A model generated the notes under the pieces. The model saw nothing but the letters and a program-made list of their open reading frames with translations. It was not told the origin of the DNA and did not search any database. 64,000 nucleotides of DNA from Leisingera sp. SS27 (lineage in GTDB: Bacteria; Pseudomonadota; Alphaproteobacteria; Rhodobacterales; Rhodobacteraceae): positions 62,001 through 126,000 of the forward strand of contig NZ_JAQNCY010000006.1 of assembly GCF_028368855.1 (NCBI RefSeq), in the 5' to 3' direction. A program made the translations under genes and the position numbers. The first letter of the stretch is position 1. Every line of letters begins with the position of its first letter. Positions 36,305 to 46,689 of the stretch are shown here, piece by piece.

Positions 36305-37570
36305 ATGGCGCAAGATTTTCACAGACAACACCGCATGTTGCAGCTACCTTTGGCCGGAAAAATCAAATCGAAACAGATGCAACGGCGAACCATAAACTCC
36401 AGCCGCCCTGCGGTGCTGCAGCCCCGCCCCCCTGGTGAACTGCTCTGGGTGCACGCGTCCACACCGGAACGCTACCTTGCGCTTTGCGACATCGGACGCC
36501 GTCTCAAGACCCTGCGCCCGGATCTGTCTGTGCTGGCCAGCTGGGAACCCGGATTGCATCTGACCGGCACTGTCGGCTGCGACGTCCCTGTCGGCCCGCT
36601 AGCGGAAGACACCCTGGCAGAGGCCCGCGAATTCGTCGCGCATTGGCAGCCCGATGCCTGCATCTGGACCGGCACGCCGGCCCGGCGGGTCATGCTGCGG
36701 CATTTGCGCGACCAGGGAACGGGTGTGCTTCTGGCCGACCTTCTGGACAATGAACTGCCGCACCGCACCAGCCGCTGGCTGCCGGATCAGCGGCGCAGGA
36801 TGCTTGAAAGCCTGACTGGCATTCTGACACCATCAAAAACGGTTCGGGACCGGCTGATCCGGCTGGGTTTCCCGGCTGAAAGGCTGGAAATGGCCGGTAA
36901 GCTTCGCGTGTCTGCCGTTCCCCCAGGCTGCAACGACGATGAACTGGCCTCCATGCAGCAAACCCTGGGCAGCCGCCCGGTCTGGCTGGCGGCCCACGTC
37001 AAACTGGACGAGCTGCCCCGCGTACTGGATGCTCACCGGTCCGCGTTACGGCTGCTGCACCGCCTGCTGCTGGTGGTTGCTCTGGACAATCCCTCGGATC
37101 TGGAAGCGGCCCGTGACCTGGTGCAGAACAGCGGCCTGTCCTTTGCCGATTGGGAAGCCGGAGGCGAGCCGGAAGACTACAACCAGGTTCTGCTCACCGC
37201 CGGCGAGGATCTTGGCCTCTGGTATCGCTTGTCGCCAGTCGCGCTGATCGCCAGCAGTCTTGACCCGGCAGCCCAGGGCCAGTCGCCGCTTGATGCCGCG
37301 GCACTCGGATCTGCGCTGATGCATGGTCCAGGCATCCACGCCCACCGGGAGCTTTACGAGAGGCTGAGCAGGGCCGGCGCTGCAACCAGGGTGCAGACAC
37401 AAGGCGAAATGTCCGACACTGTTGTTGCGCTTTCGGCACCGGACAAGGCAGCCGAGATGGCCCTGGCCGGCTGGCAAAGCGTTACCGAAAGTGCGGCCAC
37501 AACAGACACACTTCTGGAAAAGGTCCAGGCCCTTTTGGATCAGCGCGAGGACAGTAATGCGGGCACCTGA
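36305..37570 (+). CDS. waaA: Kdo-transferase-like glycosyltransferase (WaaA family, divergent)
   Basis: 421 residues in the longest reading. The N-terminal half resembles the glycosyltransferase-30 N-domain: [31 protein letters not shown], where a Glu sits at the place of the WaaA catalytic Glu in HxxSVGE. The C-terminal half has [24 protein letters not shown] like the donor-binding region. No N-terminal membrane anchor is visible. The exact start is unclear (ATG at 36305, 36335 or 36374). It overlaps lpxK by 14 bp, supporting lipid A-Kdo work. Confidence 0.75.
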   Translation: MAQDFHRQHRMLQLPLAGKIKSKQMQRRTINSSRPAVLQPRPPGELLWVHASTPERYLALCDIGRRLKTLRPDLSVLASWEPGLHLTGTVGCDVPVGPLAEDTLAEAREFVAHWQPDACIWTGTPARRVMLRHLRDQGTGVLLADLLDNELPHRTSRWLPDQRRRMLESLTGILTPSKTVRDRLIRLGFPAERLEMAGKLRVSAVPPGCNDDELASMQQTLGSRPVWLAAHVKLDELPRVLDAHRSALRLLHRLLLVVALDNPSDLEAARDLVQNSGLSFADWEAGGEPEDYNQVLLTAGEDLGLWYRLSPVALIASSLDPAAQGQSPLDAAALGSALMHGPGIHAHRELYERLSRAGAATRVQTQGEMSDTVVALSAPDKAAEMALAGWQSVTESAATTDTLLEKVQALLDQREDSNAGT

Positions 37571-38558
37571 TTTCTGGCACAAGCCGCCGGAGAAATTCGA
37601 TCTGCGGTCAACCCTGCTGGCACCCATGGGCTGGGCTTATGCGCGCGCTACCGCATCGCGGCTGGCCAAGGGCAACCCGCAATCTGTCGGTGTGCCGGTG
37701 ATTTGCGTGGGCAACCTGAACGCTGGCGGCACAGGCAAAACGCCGACTGTAATTTGGCTGCTCGAGACCCTGCGCAGCCTCGGGCATGAGCCGCATGTGG
37801 TCACCCGCGGCTATGGCGGCACGCTGGAGGGGCCGGTTCAGGTTTTTCCCGGCCGCCATAAAGCCGCGCAGACCGGTGACGAACCGTTGCTGCTGGCAGC
37901 CTTTGGCGAGGTCTGGGTCGCCAAGGACCGCGCCGCAGGCGCCCGTGCTGCAGAAAATGCCGGGGCAACAGTCATCGTTTTGGATGACGGGTTTCAGAAT
38001 CCCGCAGTCGCCAAGGATCTGTCTTTGATAGTCGTCGACGCTCAGCATGGGTTCGGCAACGGGCGCTGCCTGCCGGCAGGCCCCCTGCGCGAACCGGTTG
38101 CGACCGGGCTGAAACGGGCTGACGCCGTTTTGTCGCTGGGTCAGGAAATAGACCAGCAATCCTTCTCTTCCGCCTGGGGCAGCCAGCTTTGCAGCCTGCC
38201 GCATTTCACCGGCGCGCTGGAGCCGTTGCAGACCGGCATGCCTTGGCACGGCACCCGGGTTCTGGCCTTTGCCGGAATCGGCCATCCTCAGAAATTTTTC
38301 AGCACCCTGCGCGGCCTTGGCGCCGATATTGCCCGGTCTGAGGCATTGGACGATCACCAGCCGCTGACCCCTGCGCTGATGAACCGGCTGGAAAACGAGG
38401 CCAAGCTGCTGAACGCGCAGCTTGTCACAACCGAAAAGGACGCTGTCCGGCTGCCGGACAGCTTCCGCTCCAAGGTGATTACCCTGCCGGTCCGCCTGCG
38501 AATTGCCGGAGATGATGGCCTGAAGGATATGCTGAAAACTGCCGCACCTGCACCCTGA
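37557..38558 (+). CDS. lpxK: Tetraacyldisaccharide 4'-kinase
   Basis: 333 residues. P-loop [18 protein letters not shown] near residue 55 and the LpxK segments [15 protein letters not shown] and [31 protein letters not shown]. It phosphorylates the 4' position of the lipid A disaccharide at the inner membrane. The ATG at 37557 overlaps the end of the waaA-like gene; the longer frame has no ribosome site. End of the pmbA-cysQ-waaA-lpxK operon. Confidence 0.95.
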   Translation: MRAPDFWHKPPEKFDLRSTLLAPMGWAYARATASRLAKGNPQSVGVPVICVGNLNAGGTGKTPTVIWLLETLRSLGHEPHVVTRGYGGTLEGPVQVFPGRHKAAQTGDEPLLLAAFGEVWVAKDRAAGARAAENAGATVIVLDDGFQNPAVAKDLSLIVVDAQHGFGNGRCLPAGPLREPVATGLKRADAVLSLGQEIDQQSFSSAWGSQLCSLPHFTGALEPLQTGMPWHGTRVLAFAGIGHPQKFFSTLRGLGADIARSEALDDHQPLTPALMNRLENEAKLLNAQLVTTEKDAVRLPDSFRSKVITLPVRLRIAGDDGLKDMLKTAAPAP

Positions 38559-38590
38559 CCTGCCAAAGGATTGCAAAGCAAAAACAAATA

Positions 38591-38615
38591 AGCCCGGGCG
38601 CCTGGCCCGGGCTTT
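38591..38615. terminator. Bidirectional terminator between lpxK and the dsbA-like gene
   Basis: AAGCCCGGGC, loop GCCTG, GCCCGGGCTT: a 10-bp stem in a convergent gap. The plus strand continues TTGTC; the minus strand continues with ATTTGTTTTTG. It can serve both converging genes. Confidence 0.8.
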
Positions 38616-38635
38616 GTCATTCTGCTTACTGACGC

Positions 38636-39307
38636 TCAGCTTTCCAGTTCGGCATCCAGCAGTTTCTTGAAGTCCTCGTAAGACTGGTTCGACACCTTCT
38701 CGCCGTTCAGGATGAAGGACGGCGTGGATTCGATCCCATGCTCAGTCGCGTTTTCCTGGTACCAGGTCACCAGGGTTTGCGCCTTCTCCCCATCCTGCAG
38801 GCACGCCTCCAGCTGGTCGTTTCCGATGCCAGCCAGGCGGCCGATCTTGCGCAGTTCATCAATGATCTCCGGCGCGCCGCCGGCGCGCGCCCATTCCGAT
38901 TGGCCCTTGTAGATAAGGTCGGAAATGCCAAAGAACTTCTCCGGCCCGCTGCAGCGCGCAATCATCGAGGCCCACAGCCCGTAACGGTCGAAGTAAACCT
39001 CGCGGTAGATAAACTTCACCTTGCCGGTATCGATGTAGTCGGCCTTAAGCTGTTTAAAGGTGTTGTTGTGAAAGTTCGCGCAGTGCGGGCAGGTGTAGGA
39101 TGCATATTCGATCAGCGTAACAGGCGCGTCCTCCGCCCCCAGCGTCATCTCGGTGATGGCCGAGGTGTCCACTTCAGCTTCCTGCGCAACCGCTGCGCCA
39201 ACCAGCGGGTTTGCCGGCAGATTGCTCTGGCTGCCTAACCCCGACAGGGCATAACCGCCCGCAACCACCGCAACCGCGGCCAAGACACCAGACATCAAAC
39301 GGGTCAT
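38636..39307 (-). CDS. DsbA-family thiol-disulfide oxidoreductase
   Basis: 223 residues. An N-terminal hydrophobic segment (about 4-25) acts as signal anchor or signal peptide. The thioredoxin fold with a helical insertion contains YASYTCPHCANFH (Cys73, Cys76) and the cis-Pro strand ESTPSFILNG. CPHC is the DsbA pair, so it probably oxidises or isomerises exported proteins. It overlaps the upstream DUF721 gene by ATGA. Confidence 0.9.
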   Translation of the reverse strand: MTRLMSGVLAAVAVVAGGYALSGLGSQSNLPANPLVGAAVAQEAEVDTSAITEMTLGAEDAPVTLIEYASYTCPHCANFHNNTFKQLKADYIDTGKVKFIYREVYFDRYGLWASMIARCSGPEKFFGISDLIYKGQSEWARAGGAPEIIDELRKIGRLAGIGNDQLEACLQDGEKAQTLVTWYQENATEHGIESTPSFILNGEKVSNQSYEDFKKLLDAELES

Positions 39308-39831
39308 TTGAACCCCTTTCCTTGCGTTTTCTGTTTTGACAGCACGTTTTGCCCCAGACGCTCCAGGGCGGCGCGCAAATCGTCATTTTCCACCCCTTCC
39401 GCTGCCTTGCTGGCCTCTGCCGCATCCTGCGGGTCTGGCTGCAACTGGGCTTGCACTTTGGGGGCATATTTGAATTCCACGCGGCCATCGGAAAATCCCG
39501 TCGGCGCCGTTTGCGTGATCCGCACCTTGGAAATGGCGTTAAAACCATAGACCGCGTTCACCCGCTCACGCAGGCGTTCCTTTTGCATTTCGAGCATCGG
39601 CGCATTTGCCCCGGTGGTCAGAACTGTCAGCGTGGCGCCAAAGGAGCCGCGCCCGTAGCCGATGTTCACGGGACGGGCCATCGCAGCTATATCCGGCCCG
39701 GCGATCTCCTCCCAATGGGTCAGCAGCCGGGACACCGCGAAGCCGCGGCTTTCGCCCGCTTTGCGGATCTGCTCGCTAAGGAGCTTGGAGGTCCGGGAGA
39801 ACCCGCGTGTGGTGCTGCGCCTGAATGCCAT
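39304..39831 (-). CDS. DUF721 (DciA-like) protein
   Basis: 175 residues. The N-terminal DciA/DUF721 domain contains LSEQIRKAGESRGFAVSRLLTHWEEIAGPDIA, followed by a beta core (GATLTVLTTGANAPMLEMQKERLRERVNAVYG) and a Gln/Ala/Asp-rich C-terminal tail. DciA is the ancestral replicative helicase loader in bacteria without DnaC; that role is likely but inferred. Divergent from mutY (84 bp), coupled to the dsbA-like gene by ATGA. Confidence 0.85.
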   Translation of the reverse strand: MAFRRSTTRGFSRTSKLLSEQIRKAGESRGFAVSRLLTHWEEIAGPDIAAMARPVNIGYGRGSFGATLTVLTTGANAPMLEMQKERLRERVNAVYGFNAISKVRITQTAPTGFSDGRVEFKYAPKVQAQLQPDPQDAAEASKAAEGVENDDLRAALERLGQNVLSKQKTQGKGFK

Positions 39832-39915
39832 GATCTAGGTTTTGCTCGACTGCCCGCCCTATTGTAAAGAGCGGTTATGCAGGCGCCAGCCAAACCGCCG
39901 CCCAAGGAATAACGA

Positions 39916-40980
39916 ATGCGTGACTTAAAGAGCGATTCCGCCGCAATGAGCGAAGAGCTGCTTGCGTGGTATGACGAGCATGCCCGCGAGATGCCCTGGC
40001 GTGTCAGCCCGGCGGCCCGCGCCGCCGGCAACCGCCCGGACCCTTACAGGATCTGGCTCAGCGAGGTGATGCTGCAGCAGACCACCGTGGCTGCCGTGCG
40101 CGATTACTTCCTGCGCTTCACCAACCGGTGGCCAACGGTTCTGGACCTGGCCGCCGCAGAAGACGCCGACGTGATGAGCGAATGGGCCGGCCTTGGTTAT
40201 TACGCCCGCGCCCGCAACCTGCTGAAATGCGCCCGCGCGGTAGCACAGGATCACGGCGGCAGCTTCCCGGACAGCTACGAGGGCCTGCTCAAGCTGCCCG
40301 GCATCGGCCCTTACACCGCTGCGGCAATCGCCTCCATCGCCTTTGACCGGGCTGAAACCGTGCTCGATGGCAATGTCGAGCGGGTGATGGCCCGTGTTCA
40401 CGACATCCACGACCCGCTTCCAGGCGTCAAACCGGTGTTGAAAGACCGTGCGGCGGAACTCACACCAGTGCAGCGCCCCGGCGATTACGCTCAGGCGGTG
40501 ATGGACTTGGGCGCCACCATCTGCACTCCCCGCAACCCGGCCTGCGGCATCTGCCCCTGGCGCGGTCCTTGCGCGGCCCGCGTTGCCGGAACCGCGGCCG
40601 ATTTGCCCCAGAAAACGCCGAAGAAACCCAAACCCACCCGGCATGGGATCGTTTATCTGGCGGAATCGGCCGATGGCACCTGGCTGCTGGAACGGCGGCC
40701 GGACAAGGGTCTGCTGGGCGGTATGCTCGGTTGGCCCGGCTCCGATTGGAGCGATAAACCCGACCCGAATCCGCCCTTTGAAGCAGACTGGCAGGAACTG
40801 CCAGGCGAAGTGCGGCACACGTTCACCCACTTCCACCTGTTTTTGCGTGTCATGACTGCAGAACTTCCCAATGGCTTCAATCAAAGCCCTGGTCAGGAAC
40901 TGATCACGCGCCACAACTTCAAACCCTCCAACCTGCCCACAGTGATGCGCAAAGCCTTCGATCTTTACAAAGGCCGCTAG
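39916..40980 (+). CDS. mutY: A/G-specific adenine glycosylase
   Basis: 354 residues. Catalytic Glu in LSEVMLQQTTVAAV near residue 50, helix-hairpin-helix LKLPGIGPYTAAAIASIAF, and the Asp in VLDGNVERVMAR. The [4Fe-4S] Cys are in CTPRNPACGICPWRGPC. The C-terminal NUDIX-like domain (about 230-354), which recognises 8-oxoG, has TFTHFHLFLRV. It removes A opposite 8-oxoG. ATG follows AAGGAA. Confidence 0.96.
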   Translation: MRDLKSDSAAMSEELLAWYDEHAREMPWRVSPAARAAGNRPDPYRIWLSEVMLQQTTVAAVRDYFLRFTNRWPTVLDLAAAEDADVMSEWAGLGYYARARNLLKCARAVAQDHGGSFPDSYEGLLKLPGIGPYTAAAIASIAFDRAETVLDGNVERVMARVHDIHDPLPGVKPVLKDRAAELTPVQRPGDYAQAVMDLGATICTPRNPACGICPWRGPCAARVAGTAADLPQKTPKKPKPTRHGIVYLAESADGTWLLERRPDKGLLGGMLGWPGSDWSDKPDPNPPFEADWQELPGEVRHTFTHFHLFLRVMTAELPNGFNQSPGQELITRHNFKPSNLPTVMRKAFDLYKGR

Positions 40981-41064
40981 GTTACCCTGCGCACCACTTG
41001 GGTTTTCAGGTGTCAGGGCATAGGGTTTCCCCAAACGCGCGCTGACTGATTTGGGAGACCCGGC

Positions 41065-42198
41065 ATGATTGCCCCCGAAACTCTTTCCCGCTGGCAAAGC
41101 GCCCTGCCGTTCTGGATGTCTTTCCTGTTGCTGCCGCTGGTCTGGATCGCAGCGCTGCAGGGCGGCTGGGCACTGCTGCTGCCACCGCTGGTCACCTGGC
41201 ACCTGTTTGCGCTGCTGGACGGGATGTTCGGGCTCAACCTGGAAAACGCCGACCCGGAAACACCGGACAGCGACCTCAAGTGGTACAAGGTGCTGACAGC
41301 TGCCTGGGTGCCGCTGCAGTTCATCACGCTGTTCGGGCTGATCTGGTATGTCAGCGGCGCGGAACATCTGAGCGCGTTCGAGAAATTCGCTGCATTCTTT
41401 GGTGTTGGCGTCGTCACCGGCGCGGTGGGTATAAACTACAGCCACGAGCTGATGCATCAGTCCAGCCGGGTGGAGCACTGGCTGGGGGATATCCTGCTGG
41501 CGATGGTGCTGTACTCGCATTTCCGGTCCGAGCACCTGCTGGTGCATCACCGCTACGTCGGCACTCCGCGGGATCCGGTTACCGCCCGCTACAATGAGGG
41601 TTTCCATCGTTTCTATCCGCGGGTGCTGCGGCAATGCTGGCACTCCGCCTTCCATGCCGAGAAGGAGAAGCTTGCCAAGAAGAACCGCCCCTGGACCGAC
41701 CGCTCCAACCCGTTCTTCCGTTACTGGGCATTGCAGGCAGCCATGCTGCTACTGGCGCTGATGCTCGGCGGGCTGACCGGCATCCTCCTCTTCCTGGTGC
41801 AGGCGGGCACCGCGATCTGGCAGCTCGAAGTGGTCAACTATGTCGAGCACTACGGCCTAACCCGAAAACACCTGGGCGAGGGCAAATACGAACCGGTTCA
41901 GCCGCGCCATTCCTGGAACGCGGCGCACAAGGCTTCCAACTGGCTGCTGATCAACTTGCAGCGCCACTCGGACCACCACTACAAGCCGAACCGCCGCTTT
42001 CCGCTGCTTCAGAACTACACCGAGGCCGACGCACCGCAGCTGCCATACGGCTATCCGGTCATGACCATTGCCGCGATGATCCCGCCCTTGTGGCGGCGGG
42101 TGATGAACCCGCGGGTGCGCCGCTGGCGGCAGACTTACTATCCCGAAATCACCGACTGGCACGCCTATAACAAGGCCCAGAACCCGATGCCGCGTTAA
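41065..42198 (+). CDS. alkB: Alkane 1-monooxygenase AlkB-type membrane di-iron hydroxylase
   Basis: 377 residues with about six hydrophobic helices. The AlkB histidine boxes are HELMH (near residue 130), SEHLLVHH (near 155) and LQRHSDHH (near 310), plus NYVEHYGL, the extra motif that separates AlkB from fatty-acid desaturases. It hydroxylates the terminal carbon of medium or long n-alkanes with rubredoxin electrons; no rubredoxin gene is adjacent. ATG follows GGGAGACC. Chain-length range is not readable. Confidence 0.92.
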   Translation: MIAPETLSRWQSALPFWMSFLLLPLVWIAALQGGWALLLPPLVTWHLFALLDGMFGLNLENADPETPDSDLKWYKVLTAAWVPLQFITLFGLIWYVSGAEHLSAFEKFAAFFGVGVVTGAVGINYSHELMHQSSRVEHWLGDILLAMVLYSHFRSEHLLVHHRYVGTPRDPVTARYNEGFHRFYPRVLRQCWHSAFHAEKEKLAKKNRPWTDRSNPFFRYWALQAAMLLLALMLGGLTGILLFLVQAGTAIWQLEVVNYVEHYGLTRKHLGEGKYEPVQPRHSWNAAHKASNWLLINLQRHSDHHYKPNRRFPLLQNYTEADAPQLPYGYPVMTIAAMIPPLWRRVMNPRVRRWRQTYYPEITDWHAYNKAQNPMPR

Positions 42199-42201
42199 GG
42201 A

Positions 42202-43590
42202 TCAGACCCAAGCCAAGACAGTCATCGGCTGATCCAGCCCGCGCACTTCCTGATCCGGATGGCGGGCTGCGCCGTCCAGCAGGTCCAGCCCGGCCAGTTC
42301 AGCCTTCACCTGCGCGGCCATCGTTTCGCTGACAACAATACTGGCCTGCAGCCTGCGCGTGAGGTTCTCAAGCCGCGCGGCGATGTTCACCGTCATACCC
42401 AGGACCGCGTATTCCAGTCGGTTGGCACCGATATCACCCAGCAGCGCCTCACCATAATGAATACCGATTCCGGCCCGGATCTCGGGCTTCCCTTGTTTGG
42501 CGCGATCCCGGTTCCATCTCGCAAGCGAAGCCCGCATCGCGTGGGCGCAGGCCAGCGCATTCGTGGCGTCCTGCTTGCCGGCCACCGGCGTGCCAAAGGT
42601 CGCCATCAGACCGTCGCCCAGATATTTGTCCAGCGTGCCGTGATGGTGGAACACCTCCCGTTCCATCCGGCCATGGAATTCCCGCAACAGATCAATGACG
42701 GCATGCGGATTCATGCCTGCTGACAGCCGGGTAAATCCAATAATGTCAATGAACAGAACTGCCACGTTCTCACTGCGCACCTGCTTCAGCGGCTCATCGT
42801 TCTGGGACAGTTGCTCCACCACGTTGGGCGAGAAATAGCGCGACAAGTTCGCCCGCTCCCGCTCCAGGCTGGCATTGCTGCGCAGGAGCCCGTTGAACCG
42901 GCGCACCGAGAATCCCAGCGTTACCGCCACCAGGACAAAGACAAGCGCTTCCTGCACCCGCAACTTGACCACAAAGCTGTTCGGGTCAAAAAACTCTGCC
43001 AGTTCCGGCTCAAAGCCAAGGGCGGCGCCAACAGCCTCCGTCAGGCCAGGAACCGGGCTTGAGAACCACCATACCAGTCCCAGCGCACTCAGCCACATCA
43101 TCGCGGTCCAGGTTCCGATCGCAATCACCGTGCGCCAGGAATAGGCCATAGTACCCGCTGCAAGAATGATGAAGAAGTACTGGAAGTTGTCGAACCTGTA
43201 GTGCATCGCTGCGGGTATGTCCCGGGCATCAAACGGATTGGGCACGATCAGCGCAAAGGTCATGACCGCAAGGTCAAGGAAGATCAAGAACAGCTCCAGC
43301 CGCGATTTGCCAACCTTTCCCGCCCGGCTGATGAACCAGCCGTTCAGGCACAGAAGCGCAAGAAGCCCGTGGTAGTACAGCACGCTCCAGACAGGGTTCA
43401 GAAAGACGATGAATACCGCAACAATAGGCAGCGCAATCCAGCGCGCGCGAACGGCCAGCTGCAACCCGCGCCGCTTGTGCGCGTCCAATGCGGCTTCCGC
43501 AAACCTGCCCTCCGCAGCGGAGAGATCCTGGCTGCTTGCTTCTGCCGCTCTGGCAACCCCGGTTCCGGTTGCAAACGCCGTATCGGTCAT
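42202..43590 (-). CDS. Membrane-bound class III adenylate/guanylate cyclase
   Basis: 462 residues. The N-terminal half (about 50-270) is hydrophobic with some six membrane helices (VFIVFLNPVWSVLYYHGLLALLCLNG and others). The C-terminal class III cyclase domain (about 280-445) has VAVLFIDIIGFTRLSAG with metal-binding Asp, LDKYLGDGLMATFG with the second Asp and the NIAARLENLTR segment. Produces cAMP or cGMP; which one is not decided here. Start ATG at 43588-43590 follows GGGAGAGCC. Monocistronic. Confidence 0.9.
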   Translation of the reverse strand: MTDTAFATGTGVARAAEASSQDLSAAEGRFAEAALDAHKRRGLQLAVRARWIALPIVAVFIVFLNPVWSVLYYHGLLALLCLNGWFISRAGKVGKSRLELFLIFLDLAVMTFALIVPNPFDARDIPAAMHYRFDNFQYFFIILAAGTMAYSWRTVIAIGTWTAMMWLSALGLVWWFSSPVPGLTEAVGAALGFEPELAEFFDPNSFVVKLRVQEALVFVLVAVTLGFSVRRFNGLLRSNASLERERANLSRYFSPNVVEQLSQNDEPLKQVRSENVAVLFIDIIGFTRLSAGMNPHAVIDLLREFHGRMEREVFHHHGTLDKYLGDGLMATFGTPVAGKQDATNALACAHAMRASLARWNRDRAKQGKPEIRAGIGIHYGEALLGDIGANRLEYAVLGMTVNIAARLENLTRRLQASIVVSETMAAQVKAELAGLDLLDGAARHPDQEVRGLDQPMTVLAWV

Positions 43591-43685
43591 TGGCTCTCCC
43601 TCTTCCCGCTGGCTGCAGCAGTCATCGACCTTCAGATAGTGATCCTGCATCAATCAGGGAATAGCCCATCGAACCGTATACATGC

Positions 43686-43712
43686 AAAAAACCCCGCCTG
43701 ATCCAGGCGGGG
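43686..43712 (-). terminator. Rho-independent terminator of ccrM
   Basis: On the minus strand CCCCGCCTG, short loop, CAGGCGGGG then TTTTTT. It starts 74 bp after the ccrM stop codon. Confidence 0.93.
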
Positions 43713-43785
43713 CAAGGTGTGCGCCTGCGCAAAGTGCACAGGCGCCTGCAATAGACTGTTGTGTTCTGATAAGTTCCGGGGGTCG

Positions 43786-44898
<1,113 letters not shown>

Positions 44899-44931
44899 TC
44901 ATAACCGCGGCGCATTTTTGCGCTCATTAGG

Positions 44932-44960
44932 TTGTCCACAGGATGATTCATCGCGGATTC
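44932..44960 (-). promoter_or_regulatory. ccrM: ccrM upstream control region: two GANTC sites and a DnaA-box-like sequence
   Basis: GATTC at 44945-44949 and 44956-44960 are GANTC sites 11 bp apart, one helical turn. TTGTCCACA at 44932-44940 resembles a DnaA box. All fall 43-71 bp before the ccrM ATG. A TTGACC that could be a -35 lies immediately upstream of the sites on the minus strand. In Caulobacter the ccrM leader also holds paired GANTC sites that tie transcription to methylation. Confidence 0.5.
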
Positions 44961-44996
44961 GAGGTCAATTTGTTTATTACAACAACGCCTTACGGT

Positions 44997-45614
44997 TCAC
45001 TCTTGATACAAGATATTGTGTACCGGCTTGAACGAGCGCCGATGATGTGGGGTTACGCCCAGCTGAACTAGCGCATCCCGGTGCTGTTTCGAGGGATAGC
45101 CTGCGTTTTTCTCCCAGCCATATCCCGGGAACTGTTGCGCCAAATCCACCATGATCCTGTCACGCGCCAGTTTTGCCAAAATCGAGGCTGCCGCGATCGA
45201 CACCGATTTGGCATCACCCTTGACAACCGCCTCAGCTTGCAACGCCAGCCCCTTGGGGATCAGGTTGCCGTCAATCAGCAGGTAATCCGGCTGTGGATCC
45301 AGCGCTGCCACTGCACGTTCCATCGCCAGATGCGATGCGCGCAAAATGTTCAGGGAATCAATCTCTTCCACCGTTGCATGGGCAATGGCCGTTTGAGCCG
45401 AAGACAGGATATCTCCCTCCAGTGCCTCCCGCTTTTTCAGGCTGAGCTTCTTGGAGTCGTTGAGCCCATCGGGGATCACGCTGGCATCCAGCACCACCGC
45501 AGCAGCCGTGACCGGACCGGCCAGCGGACCGCGGCCGACCTCATCAACCCCTGCAATTCTGAGAAACCCTTTTTTGCGGGCGGCGGCTTCTAGGCTGTAG
45601 TCCGGCTGTGTCAT
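44997..45614 (-). CDS. rnhB: Ribonuclease HII
   Basis: 205 residues. RNase HII motifs: IAGVDEVGRGPLAGPV with the Asp-Glu pair near residue 20, LNDSKKLSLKKRE and the Asp in LLIDGNLIPKGL, then KGDAKSVSIAAASILAKLARD. It removes ribonucleotides misinserted in DNA. Start ATG at 45612-45614; the upstream frame lacks family homology by eye. It lies 107 bp upstream of ccrM on the same strand. Confidence 0.96.
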   Translation of the reverse strand: MTQPDYSLEAAARKKGFLRIAGVDEVGRGPLAGPVTAAAVVLDASVIPDGLNDSKKLSLKKREALEGDILSSAQTAIAHATVEEIDSLNILRASHLAMERAVAALDPQPDYLLIDGNLIPKGLALQAEAVVKGDAKSVSIAAASILAKLARDRIMVDLAQQFPGYGWEKNAGYPSKQHRDALVQLGVTPHHRRSFKPVHNILYQE

Positions 45615-45654
45615 GCCGCTGACAAAGCCAATTCCGTCACAGGATGCAAGCAGA

Positions 45655-45679
45655 CAAAAAAAGGGGGGCAAAGCCCCCC
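45655..45679 (-). terminator. Rho-independent terminator of the basic secreted protein gene
   Basis: GGGGGGC, loop AAA on the plus strand, GCCCCCC, with an A run at 45656-45662; read on the minus strand this is a GC stem followed by T residues. It starts 34 bp after the stop at 45713. Confidence 0.9.
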
Positions 45680-45712
45680 CCAGTCTGCTGCTGCCCGAAC
45701 CCGTTATCCGGA

Positions 45713-46228
45713 TTACCGATGCACCATCCGGTAGCCGTGTTTCTTCAGGCATCCGGGCTTGTACCCGGTCCGGTTATGCTTGCCGTTCCAGAACGTCACC
45801 TTGCAGACTTGCGGCAGTTTGTGGGTGTAGCCATAGTTTCGGTCCAGGCAGCCCTTGGCCGCCAGCGGATAATTGGAGCTGTAGCGCGGGAAGTAGCGGA
45901 CACAGTGCGCCGGCAGGTCATAGCGGCGCACGGACTGCGGCAGCGGTTTGACGTGTCCGCCGTGACGGTTACGGCCCTGATGCCTGTGCCTGTTATGGCT
46001 GTGGTTCTGCGGCGGATTATAGGTGCGCGTCACGGCGTGATCATCCTTATCCCTGGAATGCTTGATGGCGGCACCAAGAATGCCAAGCAGCGCCAGTCCG
46101 CCCAGAATCTTTGCGACATCATTGTCGGCGCGGGCGGGGGCTGCAGAGAAACCGGTTATTGCGATAGCGGCTGCAACGATCAGAGCAATAAACTTGCGGT
46201 GCGGCTGGGGTCGGGATGTCTGGGCCAT
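45713..46228 (-). CDS. Secreted basic, His- and Cys-containing protein of unknown function
   Basis: 171 residues; I do not recognise a family. A signal peptide (KFIALIVAAAIAITGFSAAPARA) is followed by a glycine-rich hydrophobic stretch, a His/Arg/Asn-rich linker (NHSHNRHRHQGRNRHGGH) and a C-terminal region with three cysteines and many Tyr/Lys residues. The composition suggests an exported metal- or polyanion-binding protein, but that is inference. ATG at 46226-46228 follows AAAGG; an upstream TTG overlaps this site. Ends with its own terminator. Confidence 0.8.
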   Translation of the reverse strand: MAQTSRPQPHRKFIALIVAAAIAITGFSAAPARADNDVAKILGGLALLGILGAAIKHSRDKDDHAVTRTYNPPQNHSHNRHRHQGRNRHGGHVKPLPQSVRRYDLPAHCVRYFPRYSSNYPLAAKGCLDRNYGYTHKLPQVCKVTFWNGKHNRTGYKPGCLKKHGYRMVHR

Positions 46229-46395
46229 ATCTGAACCTTTCAATGGAATGAGCGGAGCGCGAAAACGCGTTTGATGCGCTCAACCTGCTCCTGCCCCGTT
46301 CAGACAGGCAATATCGGCGGTTTGTTATCGGATATCAGCCGCTCCAACCCCCTGCGGTTATTGAATTTCAAACAGTCCGGACGCAGGATGCCCCC

Positions 46396-46689
46396 ATGAA
46401 ACAGACCCTTCTAATACCCGCCCTTGCGGCTTTCCTTCTGGCGCTTTCCCCTCCGGCCCAGGCCGCTGATTGCTATGCCGACTACAAGGCCAAGCAGGAC
46501 AATCCGTTGCGCCTGCATTACGGTGTTGTTCAACTGTCCGGAGCCTGCAACAAACAGGCTGCCCGCGGTGAAATTCAGGCCCGCATCGCCCCGGCCGGGT
46601 GGACGCTGTTGAATGTCCTCACCGTCTTCGGCCCCGAAGGCCTGCAGCAAAGGAAGGCTGATGCCGGACCCTACTATCTCAGTTTCTGA
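46396..46689 (+). CDS. Small secreted protein of unknown function paired with a membrane regulator
   Basis: 97 residues. A signal peptide (cleavage after PAQAA, about residue 24) leaves a 73-residue mature protein with two Cys (DCYADYK and SGACNK) that could form a disulfide, then QARIAPAGWTLLNVLTVFGPEGL. No known domain recognised. The next gene starts inside its 3' end (29-bp overlap), so the two are cotranscribed and coupled. Confidence 0.8.
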   Translation: MKQTLLIPALAAFLLALSPPAQAADCYADYKAKQDNPLRLHYGVVQLSGACNKQAARGEIQARIAPAGWTLLNVLTVFGPEGLQQRKADAGPYYLSF

